Of a stretch of DNA of 42,589 nt, positions 1-8,308 are shown piece by piece. The notes beneath the pieces are model-generated. The model made no database searches. It was not told the origin of the DNA and saw only the letters and a list, made by a program, of their open reading frames with translations. Positions within the stretch are counted from its first letter, which is position 1. Each line of letters begins with the position of its first letter. The stretch lies in the NCBI GenBank assembly GCA_964452415.1, contig CAYVME010000006.1, positions 1 to 42,589 of the forward strand, read 5' to 3'. The DNA comes from UBA12068 sp964452415 (GTDB lineage: Bacteria > Patescibacteriota > Minisyncoccia > Moranbacterales > GWC2-37-73). Both the position numbers and the translations under genes were made by a program.

Positions 1-31
1 CAACGAGAGCGTCTTTGTTTACATTTGCCAT
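1..31 (-). CDS. 5' end of a gene running off the left edge, possibly HU-like
   Basis: Only the first ten codons are inside the window; they read MANVNKDALV. An ATG at 29-31 (minus strand) follows a good Shine-Dalgarno sequence (AAAGGATGG, about 8 bases upstream), which makes the start convincing. The N-terminus resembles HU-type nucleoid proteins, which often begin with an NKxxLV motif, but ten residues cannot prove this. It is one of only three genes in the window with a clear ribosome binding site. Confidence 0.45.
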   Translation of the reverse strand, partial: MANVNKDALV

Positions 32-78
32 AGTATTCACCATCCTTTCTATTTTAAGTTTTTATCCTTACTCCAACC

Positions 79-108
79 ATTGTACTATTTTTCCCAAGAA
101 TAAAGCAA
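79..108 (-). promoter_or_regulatory. Candidate promoter of the left-edge gene
   Basis: On the minus strand a TTGCTT -35 box (103-108) and a TACAAT -10 box (79-84) are separated by 18 bases, upstream of the HU-like start. It lies between that gene and the rny stop codon. Assigned from hexamer match and spacing only. Confidence 0.4.
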
Positions 109-125
109 ATTTAGTTATGCACAAC

Positions 126-1652
126 CTATCTTGCGTATTCCACTGATCGTGTTTCGCGAAGAACATTAACTTTTATCTCTCCAGGATATTTCAAATCGGC
201 TTCAATTTTGTCAGCAATTTCTCGCGCAAGTTTGAGCGCTCCAAGATCATCAATTTCTTCTGGCTTCACAAAAACGCGAATCTCTCTTCCAGCTTGAATT
301 GCATATGTTCTCTCAACTCCTTCAAAAGAATTTGCAGTTGCTTCAAGTTCTTCCAGTCTTTTCAAATATTTCTCCAGAGTGTCTTTGCGAGCTCCTGGAC
401 GACTGGCTGAGATTGCATCGGCCGCAGCAATGATAAATGATTCAGGAGTTTCAAAAGGATAATCTTCATGATGAGATTTCATTGCATCGATAACTTCTTT
501 TGACATTGCAAATTTTTCCATGATCTTCATTCCGATTTCAACATGGGTTCCCTGAATTTCATGATCAACTGCTTTTCCAATGTCATGGAAAAGTCCAGCC
601 TTCTTGGCAACTGCAACATCTGCTCCAAGCTCAGCAGCCAACGCTCCTGAAAGATGAGCCACCTCCAACGAATGAAGCAAAACATTTTGACCATAACTTG
701 TTCGATAGCGAAGTCTTCCAAGAAGATACACCAATTTCGGTTCAAGTCCTGCAATTCCAAGATCATATACCGCAGCTTCTCCAGCCTCTTTGATTTTGTT
801 GTCGATTTCTTTTTTGGCAAATTCAAAAGCATCCTCAATTTTGGTTGGATGAATGCGACCATCACCAATAAGTTTTTCCAAAGTGATTCGAGCAATTTCT
901 CGACGCACTGGATCAAAACCAGAAATCACAACTGCTTCTGGGGTGTCATCAACAATAATTTCAACTCCGGTCAATTTCTCAAGAGCTTTGATGTTTCTTC
1001 CTTCGCGACCAATGATTCTTCCCTTCACTTCATCTGAAGGAATTGCCACGGTGGTTGTCACAACTTCAGTTGCGTGCGAACCAGCATATTTTTGAATCAC
1101 GCTAGTCATGATGTTCTTGGCCCTTTTTTCAATTTCTTCAACTCCTTGTCTTTCAATCTTAGCCATTCTTTCAGCTAAAGCATCGCGATTTTCTTCTTCA
1201 GTAAGTTGAAGCAAAATGGCTTTGGCTTGCTCCTTGGAAAGTCCGGCGATTTTCTCAAGTCTTTCAAGTTCGCGAGTTCGAACCTCCTCAGCCTCAGTTT
1301 TCATTTTTTTGACCTCCTCAAGCCTTTGTTCAAGAGCTTTTTTGCCATTTTCCATTTCTTCGATCTTTTGATCAAGAGTTGTTTCTCTTTTTTCAAGTCT
1401 TTGCTCACTTCGAAGAATCTGATCTTCTCGCTCTTTTTCCTTTCTCTTGGCCTCTTCCAAGATTTCCACTGCTTTGTTTTTTGCATTCAAAACAAGCTCC
1501 TGAGATTTTTTCTCAGCCTCTTCAGTCATCTTTTCCACTTGTCCTTCCGCTGTATCAAGCCTTTTTTTGGCAACTGACTGTCTGATAACATAGCCAGAGA
1601 CTCCACCGATCGCAAGACCGATAGCCATTGTAATAATGCTAATTAATGTCAT
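126..1652 (-). CDS. rny: Ribonuclease Y
   Basis: Membrane-anchored endoribonuclease that starts mRNA decay in many bacteria. The 508-residue protein has the full family layout: one N-terminal membrane helix (about residues 2-24), a long charged coiled coil (about 30-190), a KH RNA-binding domain with GRIIGREGRNIK at 211-222, and an HD hydrolase domain with the metal-binding His356-Asp357 in FHDIGK. Length is normal for the family. The ATG at 1652 gives the membrane helix directly; no Shine-Dalgarno sequence is visible. It is divergent from gpmI and is followed by the HU-like gene on the same strand. Assignment is very secure. Confidence 0.97.
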   Translation of the reverse strand: MTLISIITMAIGLAIGGVSGYVIRQSVAKKRLDTAEGQVEKMTEEAEKKSQELVLNAKNKAVEILEEAKRKEKEREDQILRSEQRLEKRETTLDQKIEEMENGKKALEQRLEEVKKMKTEAEEVRTRELERLEKIAGLSKEQAKAILLQLTEEENRDALAERMAKIERQGVEEIEKRAKNIMTSVIQKYAGSHATEVVTTTVAIPSDEVKGRIIGREGRNIKALEKLTGVEIIVDDTPEAVVISGFDPVRREIARITLEKLIGDGRIHPTKIEDAFEFAKKEIDNKIKEAGEAAVYDLGIAGLEPKLVYLLGRLRYRTSYGQNVLLHSLEVAHLSGALAAELGADVAVAKKAGLFHDIGKAVDHEIQGTHVEIGMKIMEKFAMSKEVIDAMKSHHEDYPFETPESFIIAAADAISASRPGARKDTLEKYLKRLEELEATANSFEGVERTYAIQAGREIRVFVKPEEIDDLGALKLAREIADKIEADLKYPGEIKVNVLRETRSVEYAR

Positions 1653-2052
1653 ACATTTTCAAAGCGTTTCGAAAGATGCGTAACCACAAACCAAAAGAAG
1701 GCTTTTTAGCCTTAAAACTGCATGTTTTTAGATATATTTGAAGTAAAGATAGACTTCATATTATTAATGCAATATCGCTTTTTCCCAACACTAAAGCATT
1801 TTTCAATTTTTTTCAGAAAGTCGGCGCACTTTATTTTAATTCGTAGTGGCCGGGCTAATTTTTGCTTAAGTATGCAGGGATATTCAGCCAATTTCAGTGT
1901 TACTAATCAAATCGAACCGATCAATTTATTGTTTTTTATCTGCCCATACATGATACTCTGGCAAGCGCTTTTTGTCAAAGCAGTTTAAAAATGCTAGAAT
2001 GGATAATATCAAACAATACAAGAAGCATTAAATATAAAAATGAAACAAAAAT
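1653..2052. other. Divergent intergenic region between rny and gpmI
   Basis: A 400-bp AT-rich spacer with no convincing gene. It holds a small hairpin (AAGGCT, TTTT loop, AGCCTT around 1708-1723) in the rny leader and a clear gpmI promoter near its right end. I could not find a strong promoter for rny. Confidence 0.5.
1972..2000 (+). promoter_or_regulatory. gpmI promoter
   Basis: TTGTCA (1972-1977), 17-base spacer, TAGAAT (1995-2000), with TGC directly before the -10 box (extended -10). A predicted start near 2007 gives a leader of about 46 bases. Confidence 0.72.
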
Positions 2053-3618
2053 ATGTATAGACCAATTGTAGCCGTAGTTCTTGATGGCTGGGGAATAAGT
2101 AACAACAGCAAGGGAAATGTCTTGAAAGAGACAGCGCTTCCAACTATTGATAAAATTAACAGCTTTTATCCGATGACGACTCTTCAGGCATCCGGAATTT
2201 CCGTGGGTCTTTTCTGGGGAGAATCTGGCAACAGTGAAGTTGGCCACATGGCCATGGGTGCCGGCAAAATTGTGTACCAAAATTTGCCAAGAATCACACT
2301 TGCCATCCAAGATCGAACATTTTTTCAAAACGAAGCCCTTTCCAAGGCCATGGATAATGTTTTGGCAAGAGGAAGCTCTCTTCACCTGATGGGTCTTCTT
2401 GGCCAAGGAAGTGTTCATTCATACATGGAACATCTCTTTGCAATTCTGGAAATGGCTAAGCAGAAAGGTTTAACCAAGGTTTTTGTTCATGGATTCACTG
2501 ATGGAAGAGACTCGCCTCAAACATCCGGCACCAAAACAATCCAGGATTTGCAAAATCACTTGAAGTCAATTGGGGTTGGAAAAATTGCTTCACTGTCAGG
2601 AAGAAATTGGGGCATGGACAGAAACAACAACTGGGATCGCGTCGAAAAAGCCTATCGCCTGCTGACTGAAGGCAAAGGGATTGAGGCTGTTGACCCGATT
2701 GTGTGTCTTCAAGACTCATATGCAAAAGAAATTACCGATGAATACATTGAGCCATCCGTGATGATGGAGAATGGAAAACCGGTTGCTCTCGTTCAAGATG
2801 GAGATGCTGTGGTTTTTTTCAATTTCAGAGAAGACAGAGCCAGAGAATTGACAAAAGCCTTTGTGCTTCCGGGATTTACAGATTTCAAGCGCGAATATTT
2901 GAAAATAGATTTTGTTACACTGGTTGAATATGAAAAAGATCTTCCTGTTGAAATTGCTTTTCCTCCAATAATTCTTTCTGGAGGACTTGGAGAAGTGCTA
3001 AGCAAAAACAAACTCAAACAACTTCGCATGGCTGAAACAGAAAAATATGCCCATGTTACATATTTTTTCAATGGCGGGAAAGAAGATCCATGGCCAGGAG
3101 AAGATCGCATGCTTGTTCCCTCTCCAGCTGTTTCCAGGTTCGATGAAGCACCTGAGATGAGTGCTTCGACCGTCACTGAAAAACTTTCCGAAGCAATTGA
3201 GTCAAAAAAATATGATTTCATTTTGGTAAATTATGCCAACGCAGACATGGTTGGACACACCGGAAATGCAGCAGCCTGCAAAATTGCCGTTGAAACGATC
3301 GATAAAAATCTTTCCGTTCTCATTCCAATGGTTTTGAAAAATGGCGGTTGCCTTCTCATCACTGCCGATCATGGCAATGTTGAAGAAATCACAAACTATC
3401 GCACCGGACAAATTGACACGGAACATTCTTCCAATCCTGTTCCTCTTTGGTTCATCACTCCAGACAATCACAGAGAAAAAACTGGCGAGGAAATTGTTCG
3501 CCAACAAGCTGAAGTTGGAGGACTTCTCAGTGACATCGCCCCAACAGTGCTTGATATTCTAGGAATTCAAAAACCGGAAGACATGAACGGGGAAAGTCTG
3601 CTACCACTACTCAAATAG
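2053..3618 (+). CDS. gpmI: 2,3-bisphosphoglycerate-independent phosphoglycerate mutase
   Basis: Interconverts 3- and 2-phosphoglycerate in lower glycolysis, in the cytoplasm. The 521-residue length is typical. Visible alkaline-phosphatase-superfamily features are the first metal Asp in LDGWG (Asp11), the nucleophilic Ser61 in GNSEVGH, the HGFTDGRD loop, NYANADMVGHTGN, and TADHGN near the C-terminus. It is a single-gene unit with its own promoter and a terminator shared with the convergent clpP. The ATG at 2053 is the first codon consistent with the family N-terminus; the ribosome binding site is weak. Confidence 0.97.
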   Translation: MYRPIVAVVLDGWGISNNSKGNVLKETALPTIDKINSFYPMTTLQASGISVGLFWGESGNSEVGHMAMGAGKIVYQNLPRITLAIQDRTFFQNEALSKAMDNVLARGSSLHLMGLLGQGSVHSYMEHLFAILEMAKQKGLTKVFVHGFTDGRDSPQTSGTKTIQDLQNHLKSIGVGKIASLSGRNWGMDRNNNWDRVEKAYRLLTEGKGIEAVDPIVCLQDSYAKEITDEYIEPSVMMENGKPVALVQDGDAVVFFNFREDRARELTKAFVLPGFTDFKREYLKIDFVTLVEYEKDLPVEIAFPPIILSGGLGEVLSKNKLKQLRMAETEKYAHVTYFFNGGKEDPWPGEDRMLVPSPAVSRFDEAPEMSASTVTEKLSEAIESKKYDFILVNYANADMVGHTGNAAACKIAVETIDKNLSVLIPMVLKNGGCLLITADHGNVEEITNYRTGQIDTEHSSNPVPLWFITPDNHREKTGEEIVRQQAEVGGLLSDIAPTVLDILGIQKPEDMNGESLLPLLK

Positions 3619-3643
3619 GTTTCAAAAAAGCAACCACAAAAAA

Positions 3644-3666
3644 ACTCAGCATGAAGCTGAGTTTTT
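3644..3666. terminator. Bidirectional terminator between gpmI and clpP
   Basis: ACTCAGC (3644-3650) pairs with GCTGAGT (3656-3662) around a 5-base loop. A run of A precedes it and a run of T follows it, so it can end both convergent transcripts. Confidence 0.85.
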
Positions 3667-3694
3667 TCTTTAAAATTTTTCTAATGCATAATAC

Positions 3695-4282
3695 CTATCC
3701 ACCAATAACTTTATCCACAATCCCATATTTCACTGCCTCATTGGCGCTCATGAAATTGTCACGGTCGGTGTCCTTTTCAACTTTGACAATTTTCTGACCA
3801 GTGTGTTTGGCCATGATTGCATTGAGCTTATCCTTGGTCTTGAGAATATGCTGCGCGTGAATGTTCACGTCCGATGCTTGCCCGCTTGCCCCACCCATGA
3901 CTTGATGGATCATGACTTCTGAGTTTGGAAGTGCAAAGCGTTTTCCTTTTTTTCCTGAAGCAAGCAAAAGTGCTGCTGCCGAAGCTGCAATTCCCACGCA
4001 AATTGTTTGCACATCTGCCTTGATGTATTGCATGGTGTCATAGATTGCCAGCGCACTTGAAACACTGCCACCTGGAGAATTGATATATATCTTAATATCT
4101 TCTTTCGGGTTTTGTTGTTCCAAAAATAGAAGCTGGGCGATGATGGCATTGGCCACACCATCATCAATAGCAGTTCCAAGAAAAATAATTCTATCCTTAA
4201 GCAAACGAGAATAAATATCATACGCCCGCTCGCCAAAGTTTGTTTTTTCAATAACAGTAGGAATCAAATATTGATTGTTCAT
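3695..4282 (-). CDS. clpP: ATP-dependent Clp protease proteolytic subunit
   Basis: Serine peptidase that forms the ClpP barrel and degrades proteins fed by Clp/Hsp100 ATPases. With the ATG at 4282 it has 195 residues, normal for ClpP. The catalytic triad is visible as Ser101 (GIAASAAAL), His126 (VMIHQ) and Asp175 (DTDRDNF). A TTG ten codons upstream (4312) is also in frame, but it adds residues unlike ClpP and lies in a palindromic repeat arm, so I prefer the ATG. It lies directly downstream of tig on the same strand, the common tig-clpP pairing; clpX is not in the window. Confidence 0.96.
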   Translation of the reverse strand: MNNQYLIPTVIEKTNFGERAYDIYSRLLKDRIIFLGTAIDDGVANAIIAQLLFLEQQNPKEDIKIYINSPGGSVSSALAIYDTMQYIKADVQTICVGIAASAAALLLASGKKGKRFALPNSEVMIHQVMGGASGQASDVNIHAQHILKTKDKLNAIMAKHTGQKIVKVEKDTDRDNFMSANEAVKYGIVDKVIGG

Positions 4283-4304
4283 ATGATTTTGCAAATTATA
4301 TAGC

Positions 4305-4424
4305 TTTTGCAATGTGAGACATTTTCTTTTTGGCCCATATGCAACGAGAGTGAATCGGAGCTTTTGGAAATTGAGTATTTTTCCAAAAGCGTGCCAAAAA
4401 GAAAATAGTTGAACAATTGCAAAA
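4305..4424. repeat. Nested palindrome filling the tig-clpP gap
   Basis: Three nested inverted repeats share one centre: TTTTGCAAT (4305-4313) with ATTGCAAAA (4416-4424); a perfect 14-bp arm ATTTTCTTTTTGGC (4321-4334) with its complement (4393-4406); and GCTTTTGGAAA (4360-4370) with its complement (4380-4390). The left arm holds an unpaired insert of about 25 bases. It occupies almost the whole spacer. Its sequence is unrelated to the three-copy 145-bp element, but its design is similar. Confidence 0.8.
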
Positions 4425-4432
4425 AATATACT

Positions 4433-5728
4433 TTATTTTACATTTTCCATCATTTCAAGAACTTTCTCATTTTGCATCATGCCTTTAACATAGTTGTACA
4501 ATCTGGCAAGATCAATATTCTTTTCAATATCCTTGATTTGCTTGTATTGAGCCAAGGCTTTGTTCATTTCAGCTTCAACCTCTTCGGCTGGAATTTCAAT
4601 TTCCTGCTCCTTGGCAAGTTCCTCAAGCGCGAGAGCAGCTTTGACTCTCTTGATTGCTTGCGGTTCCCATTCTTTCTCAATCTCGTCAACAGTTTTCTTG
4701 ATCTGAATCAAATATTGTTCAAAGGTTATGTTCATTCCTTGAAGTTGCATTTCAAATTCACCAATCATTTTGTGCAATTCTTCATGGACAAGCACATGTG
4801 GAATTTCAACTTCCAAATTCTCAACCAAAGCGTCAATGAGAGCGCCTCTTCTTTTTTCCTTAAGCTCATGCTTCTTTTCTTCTTCCATTCCTTCGGTCAC
4901 ATTTTTTCGCATATCCTCAAGATCCTTGAATTTCCCAAGTGAGCGAGCAAATTCATCACTAACATCTGGAGTCTTTCTTTCTTGCACCTTGTTGAGAGTC
5001 ACGGTGAATAAGCAAGCAATTCCAGCCAAATTTTTTGCATGATAATCTTTTGGGAAAGTAAGTTCGAAATCTTTGATCTCTCCAGCCTTCATTCCCACAA
5101 CTTGTTCTTCAAATCCAGGAATAAAAACTCCGCGACCAAGAATCATTGGATGATTTTTGCTTGTTCCATTTTCAATTGGAACTCCGTCTTTTTTAACTTC
5201 AAAATCCAAAATTACATTATCTCCGTCTTGAGCCTCTCTTTCAACATCAACATGCTGAACTCGGCTTTTGGCAATTTCTTCAATTTCTTTTTCAACCTCT
5301 TCTTTTGTCACCTCAGCTGTTTTCTTTTCATATTCCTTATTAACTTTTGCAATTTCTTTTTTCCATGGCTTAAGTTTCGCCTCAGGGATAACTGAGGTCA
5401 CAACCTTATATTCCAAATCATTGCCCTCGGCCAATTTCACAATTTCAGCTTGTGGTTTTCCAATGGCATCAATTTTCTGTTCAGTTACAACTTTGGGATA
5501 TGTCCCTTGGACAACTCTTTGCGCAGCAGCATCCATCAATGCTCCTGTTCCAACTTTCTTTTCAACCATATCTCGAGGAGCCTTTCCAGCACGAAAACCT
5601 TGAATCTTGATTTCTTTTGAATAATCCTTGGCTGCCAACTCAATATACTTCTCCCACTCATCCCAAGAAACAGAAACACTAATTTCAATTTGAGATCCTG
5701 GAAGTTTTTTGATTTCTGATTTGATCAT
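4433..5728 (-). CDS. tig: Trigger factor
   Basis: Ribosome-bound chaperone that shields nascent chains. The 431-residue protein has the three expected parts: an N-terminal ribosome-binding domain with the signature GFRAGKAPR at 44-52, a central FKBP-type peptidyl-prolyl isomerase domain (about 165-250, with GRGVFIPGFEEQVVGM), and a long helical C-terminal substrate-binding domain. The signature loop that docks on ribosomal protein uL23 is intact. It is upstream of clpP; a large palindrome separates the two. Confidence 0.96.
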   Translation of the reverse strand: MIKSEIKKLPGSQIEISVSVSWDEWEKYIELAAKDYSKEIKIQGFRAGKAPRDMVEKKVGTGALMDAAAQRVVQGTYPKVVTEQKIDAIGKPQAEIVKLAEGNDLEYKVVTSVIPEAKLKPWKKEIAKVNKEYEKKTAEVTKEEVEKEIEEIAKSRVQHVDVEREAQDGDNVILDFEVKKDGVPIENGTSKNHPMILGRGVFIPGFEEQVVGMKAGEIKDFELTFPKDYHAKNLAGIACLFTVTLNKVQERKTPDVSDEFARSLGKFKDLEDMRKNVTEGMEEEKKHELKEKRRGALIDALVENLEVEIPHVLVHEELHKMIGEFEMQLQGMNITFEQYLIQIKKTVDEIEKEWEPQAIKRVKAALALEELAKEQEIEIPAEEVEAEMNKALAQYKQIKDIEKNIDLARLYNYVKGMMQNEKVLEMMENVK

Positions 5729-5766
5729 GACTTTTATAACAGTTATTAATTACGAATATTGTGCAA

Positions 5767-6696
5767 CTATTTACTAAGCTCTTCGGTTAATTGAGGAACA
5801 ATTTGCTTTTTTCTTGAAACGACTCCTGGCAGAAACATAATGCCATCCTCAACAACTCCGCCGAAAACTTTTTCAGCCAAAGCTTTTTCCAATTCACCAA
5901 TAATATACAACTGGCAACTCGATTTCAAAATGTCCACAACCATAAAAAACATGTGTTCGACTTTATCTTCTATTTTTTTGGTAGCCAAGGCTTGCATGAT
6001 TTCATCTTTCTTGATGTTTACACTTTCAGGATTGGTGGTTTCCCATGTTCCAACGCCAACTTTTATTGCTCCCATTTCAAAGGATTTGTAATCAACAGTG
6101 ATAATATCCTCGATTGAAATTCCCTCAAGGCTTGATTTGGCTTGAAACATTTCAGCCACAAATTCATCAATGTTAAATTTGGCAATTTCATTAACCTTAC
6201 CAACAAGCACCCTGTCTTCATCTGTTGTTGTTGGACTTGTCAGATTAAGAGTGTCAGATAAAATTCCAGCCAAAAGCAACTGTGCAATTTTTTCGGAAGG
6301 TTTTACTCCTTCCCTGAAAAACATTTTTGCAATCAAGGATGATGTGCTTCCAATCACCTCTGCAGTGAAAGAAATTGGCTTTTCAGTGACCACAGAAATC
6401 TTGTGATGATCAATGATGTAATCAACATTTGAAAAATTCAAGCCATCAAAAACTTGTCCGAGCTCATTGTGATCAACCAAGGCCACACTGTCATCTTCAC
6501 TTACTGAAGTTACAAGCTCAGGAACTTCAACCCCGACTTTCTCCAGGATAAATTTGGTTTCATTGTTAATCCCACCTGCTCGATAGGCTTTCGCATTTTT
6601 ACCAAGCACAACTGAGAAAAATTCCTGTGCAGCAATGGCTGAAACAATGGAATCAGTATCTGGATTTTTATGACCAACAATTTTTATATTTTTCAT
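5767..6696 (-). CDS. ppaC: Manganese-dependent inorganic pyrophosphatase (DHH family)
   Basis: Hydrolyses pyrophosphate to phosphate and pulls biosynthetic reactions forward. The 309-residue protein matches family II pyrophosphatases: metal ligands His9, Asp13 and Asp15 in GHKNPDTDS, Asp75 in VDHN, the DHH motif at 96-98, and the C-terminal DHHA2 substrate motif SRKKQ (about 293-297). No CBS regulatory insert is present, so this is the short form. It is separated from nusA upstream by copy A of the 145-bp repeat. Confidence 0.95.
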   Translation of the reverse strand: MKNIKIVGHKNPDTDSIVSAIAAQEFFSVVLGKNAKAYRAGGINNETKFILEKVGVEVPELVTSVSEDDSVALVDHNELGQVFDGLNFSNVDYIIDHHKISVVTEKPISFTAEVIGSTSSLIAKMFFREGVKPSEKIAQLLLAGILSDTLNLTSPTTTDEDRVLVGKVNEIAKFNIDEFVAEMFQAKSSLEGISIEDIITVDYKSFEMGAIKVGVGTWETTNPESVNIKKDEIMQALATKKIEDKVEHMFFMVVDILKSSCQLYIIGELEKALAEKVFGGVVEDGIMFLPGVVSRKKQIVPQLTEELSK

Positions 6697-6714
6697 ATTT
6701 CAAGATAAATCTGA

Positions 6715-6859
6715 CAGAATAAATTTTTTAAAAATACTTTCCCTGCTTGAGTAAGCCATTTTTTTCTCTAAAATTTTCCATTGATTGTGTCGAGTGAGGG
6801 AAAATTTTAGCTAGAAAATAAGGAGCGGCGAGGAGGATTTTTCAAAAAATTTCATTCTG
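6715..6859 (+). repeat. 145-bp inverted-repeat element, copy A
   Basis: Bounded by CAGAATAAATTTTTT on the left and its near-complement AAAAAATTTCATTCTG on the right. An internal stem is formed by CTAAAATTTTCC and GGGAAAATTTTAG around a loop of about 18 bases. Copies B (17553) and C (23149) are nearly the same along their whole length and in the same orientation. It has no coding capacity. It lies between nusA and ppaC. Confidence 0.88.
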
Positions 6860-6888
6860 GAAGATTTATTTCTAAAATAAAATTTGAT

Positions 6889-8106
6889 TTATTCGTTAGC
6901 TTCAATTTCTTCTTCCAAAGCTTCCACTTCTTCCGCCTCCTTTGGAGCAGTAACTCCAATCACATCAATTTTCCAGCCTGTAAGCTTGGCAGCCAAACGA
7001 ACATTTTGTCCGCGTTTTCCGATGGCCAAAGAAAGTTGATCTTCAGGCACAGTCACTTTTGCTTCTTTTTTATCAGCATTAGCTTCCACTTTCAAAACCT
7101 TAGCAGGACTGATCGCAGCTGCAATATATTTCTCAGGTTTTTCATTCCATTCAATGATGTCGATTTTTTCTCCGCCAAGTTCTTCGATCACAGCTTGCAC
7201 GCGAGTTCCTTTTTGTCCCACGCATGAACCGATCGGATCAATTCCTTCTTCATCAGAAAAAACCGCCATTTTTGTTCGAGATCCAGCCTCTCTGGCAATT
7301 GATTTGATTTGAACTGTGCCTGCGAAAATCTCAGGAACTTCCAATTCAAAAAGTTTCTTCACCATGTCAGGATGAGTTCTGCTCAGAGTGATTCCTGGTC
7401 CTTTTGGATCAGATTCAACTTTATACAAATAAACCTTTACGCGTTGTCCCATGCGAAGATTTTCACCTTGAACTTGCTCTTGCGGAAACAAAACTCCCAC
7501 AGATTTTCCAAGATCAATATATGTGTTTCGTCCTTCAATTCTTTGAACTGTTCCGCTCACAACTTCTCCTTCTTTTCCTTTATATTCTGCAAACATTGAA
7601 TCTCGCTCAGCTTCACGAATTCTTTGAATGATAACTTGTTTGGCAGTTTGAGCAGCCACACGACCATACTCATGTTGTGGCTCAAGTTCAATTTCAATAA
7701 CATCACCAATTTTTGCGCCTTTTTTGATTTTCTTGGCATCAACAAGAACAATATCGCGTTCAGGATTGAATCTTGGTAATTTTTCCTCGCCTTCAACTCC
7801 CTCGACGAATTCTGTCTCATCAATTTCCTCTTCCTCGCCATCAACAAATTCTCGCAAAGTTTCATCAACAACATCCTTAATCAAAAAGAATTTTGTGTCT
7901 CCGCCAACCTCATTGAACTGAGCGCGGATTCTTTGTCCTCGTTTTCCATAATCTTTCTTATAAGCAGCACTAAGAGCAGCCTCAATCGTTTCAATGATGA
8001 CGCTTTTTGCAATTCCTTTTTCTTCAGCAATCTGCAAAATTGCGCTTCCAAATTCTCCTAACCTTGTTCCTTGCTCCTGCACTTCTTCCACTTTCTTTTT
8101 TGCCAT
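6889..8106 (-). CDS. nusA: Transcription termination/antitermination protein NusA
   Basis: Binds RNA polymerase and modulates pausing, termination and antitermination. The 405-residue protein shows an N-terminal polymerase-binding domain, an S1 domain (about 180-250, GEVVSGTVQRIEGRNTYIDLG), and two KH domains (GSCVGQKGTRVQAV and LSLAIGKRGQNVRLAA). A very acidic stretch rich in Glu and Asp (about 88-107) is inserted in the N-terminal domain, and the tail is acidic too. Unlike many bacteria, it is not next to infB here; infB lies 25 kb away. Its leader carries a promoter and a terminator-like hairpin. Confidence 0.96.
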   Translation of the reverse strand: MAKKKVEEVQEQGTRLGEFGSAILQIAEEKGIAKSVIIETIEAALSAAYKKDYGKRGQRIRAQFNEVGGDTKFFLIKDVVDETLREFVDGEEEEIDETEFVEGVEGEEKLPRFNPERDIVLVDAKKIKKGAKIGDVIEIELEPQHEYGRVAAQTAKQVIIQRIREAERDSMFAEYKGKEGEVVSGTVQRIEGRNTYIDLGKSVGVLFPQEQVQGENLRMGQRVKVYLYKVESDPKGPGITLSRTHPDMVKKLFELEVPEIFAGTVQIKSIAREAGSRTKMAVFSDEEGIDPIGSCVGQKGTRVQAVIEELGGEKIDIIEWNEKPEKYIAAAISPAKVLKVEANADKKEAKVTVPEDQLSLAIGKRGQNVRLAAKLTGWKIDVIGVTAPKEAEEVEALEEEIEANE

Positions 8107-8221
8107 AATTTTACTAGCCTTTTAGATCTTATACTCTCAGCTTTCAGAAAAACCAGAATATAAACCCTATTTGGCTTGTCTTTATTAAATTGTTTAAACA
8201 TTTAAATGGCTCTAATTAAAG

Positions 8222-8245
8222 AAAAAAGTCCGCTTTCAAGCGAAC
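8222..8245 (-). terminator. Intrinsic terminator (possible attenuator) inside the nusA leader
   Basis: On the minus strand GTTCGCT (8245-8239) pairs with AGCGGAC (8234-8228) around a TGAA loop, then six T follow. The hairpin starts about 18 bases after the predicted transcription start and lies well before the nusA ATG, so transcripts from the nusA promoter must pass it. Confidence 0.7.
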
Positions 8246-8269
8246 CAATCCATTCCTATATCTATACGG

Positions 8270-8298
8270 ATCTTAGCATAATTTTGTTTCAATGTCAA
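8270..8298 (-). promoter_or_regulatory. nusA promoter
   Basis: On the minus strand a perfect TTGACA -35 box (8293-8298), 17-base spacer, TAAGAT -10 box (8270-8275), with TGC directly before the -10 box. It sits just after the stop codon of the upstream secretion-locus gene. Confidence 0.8.
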
Positions 8299-8308
8299 CC
8301 AAAAGAAT

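Noticed and set aside
654..1585. Several open frames of 60-130 codons antisense to rny
   Set aside because: They are shadows of the charged coiled-coil and KH regions of RNase Y, have no family features and no ribosome binding site.
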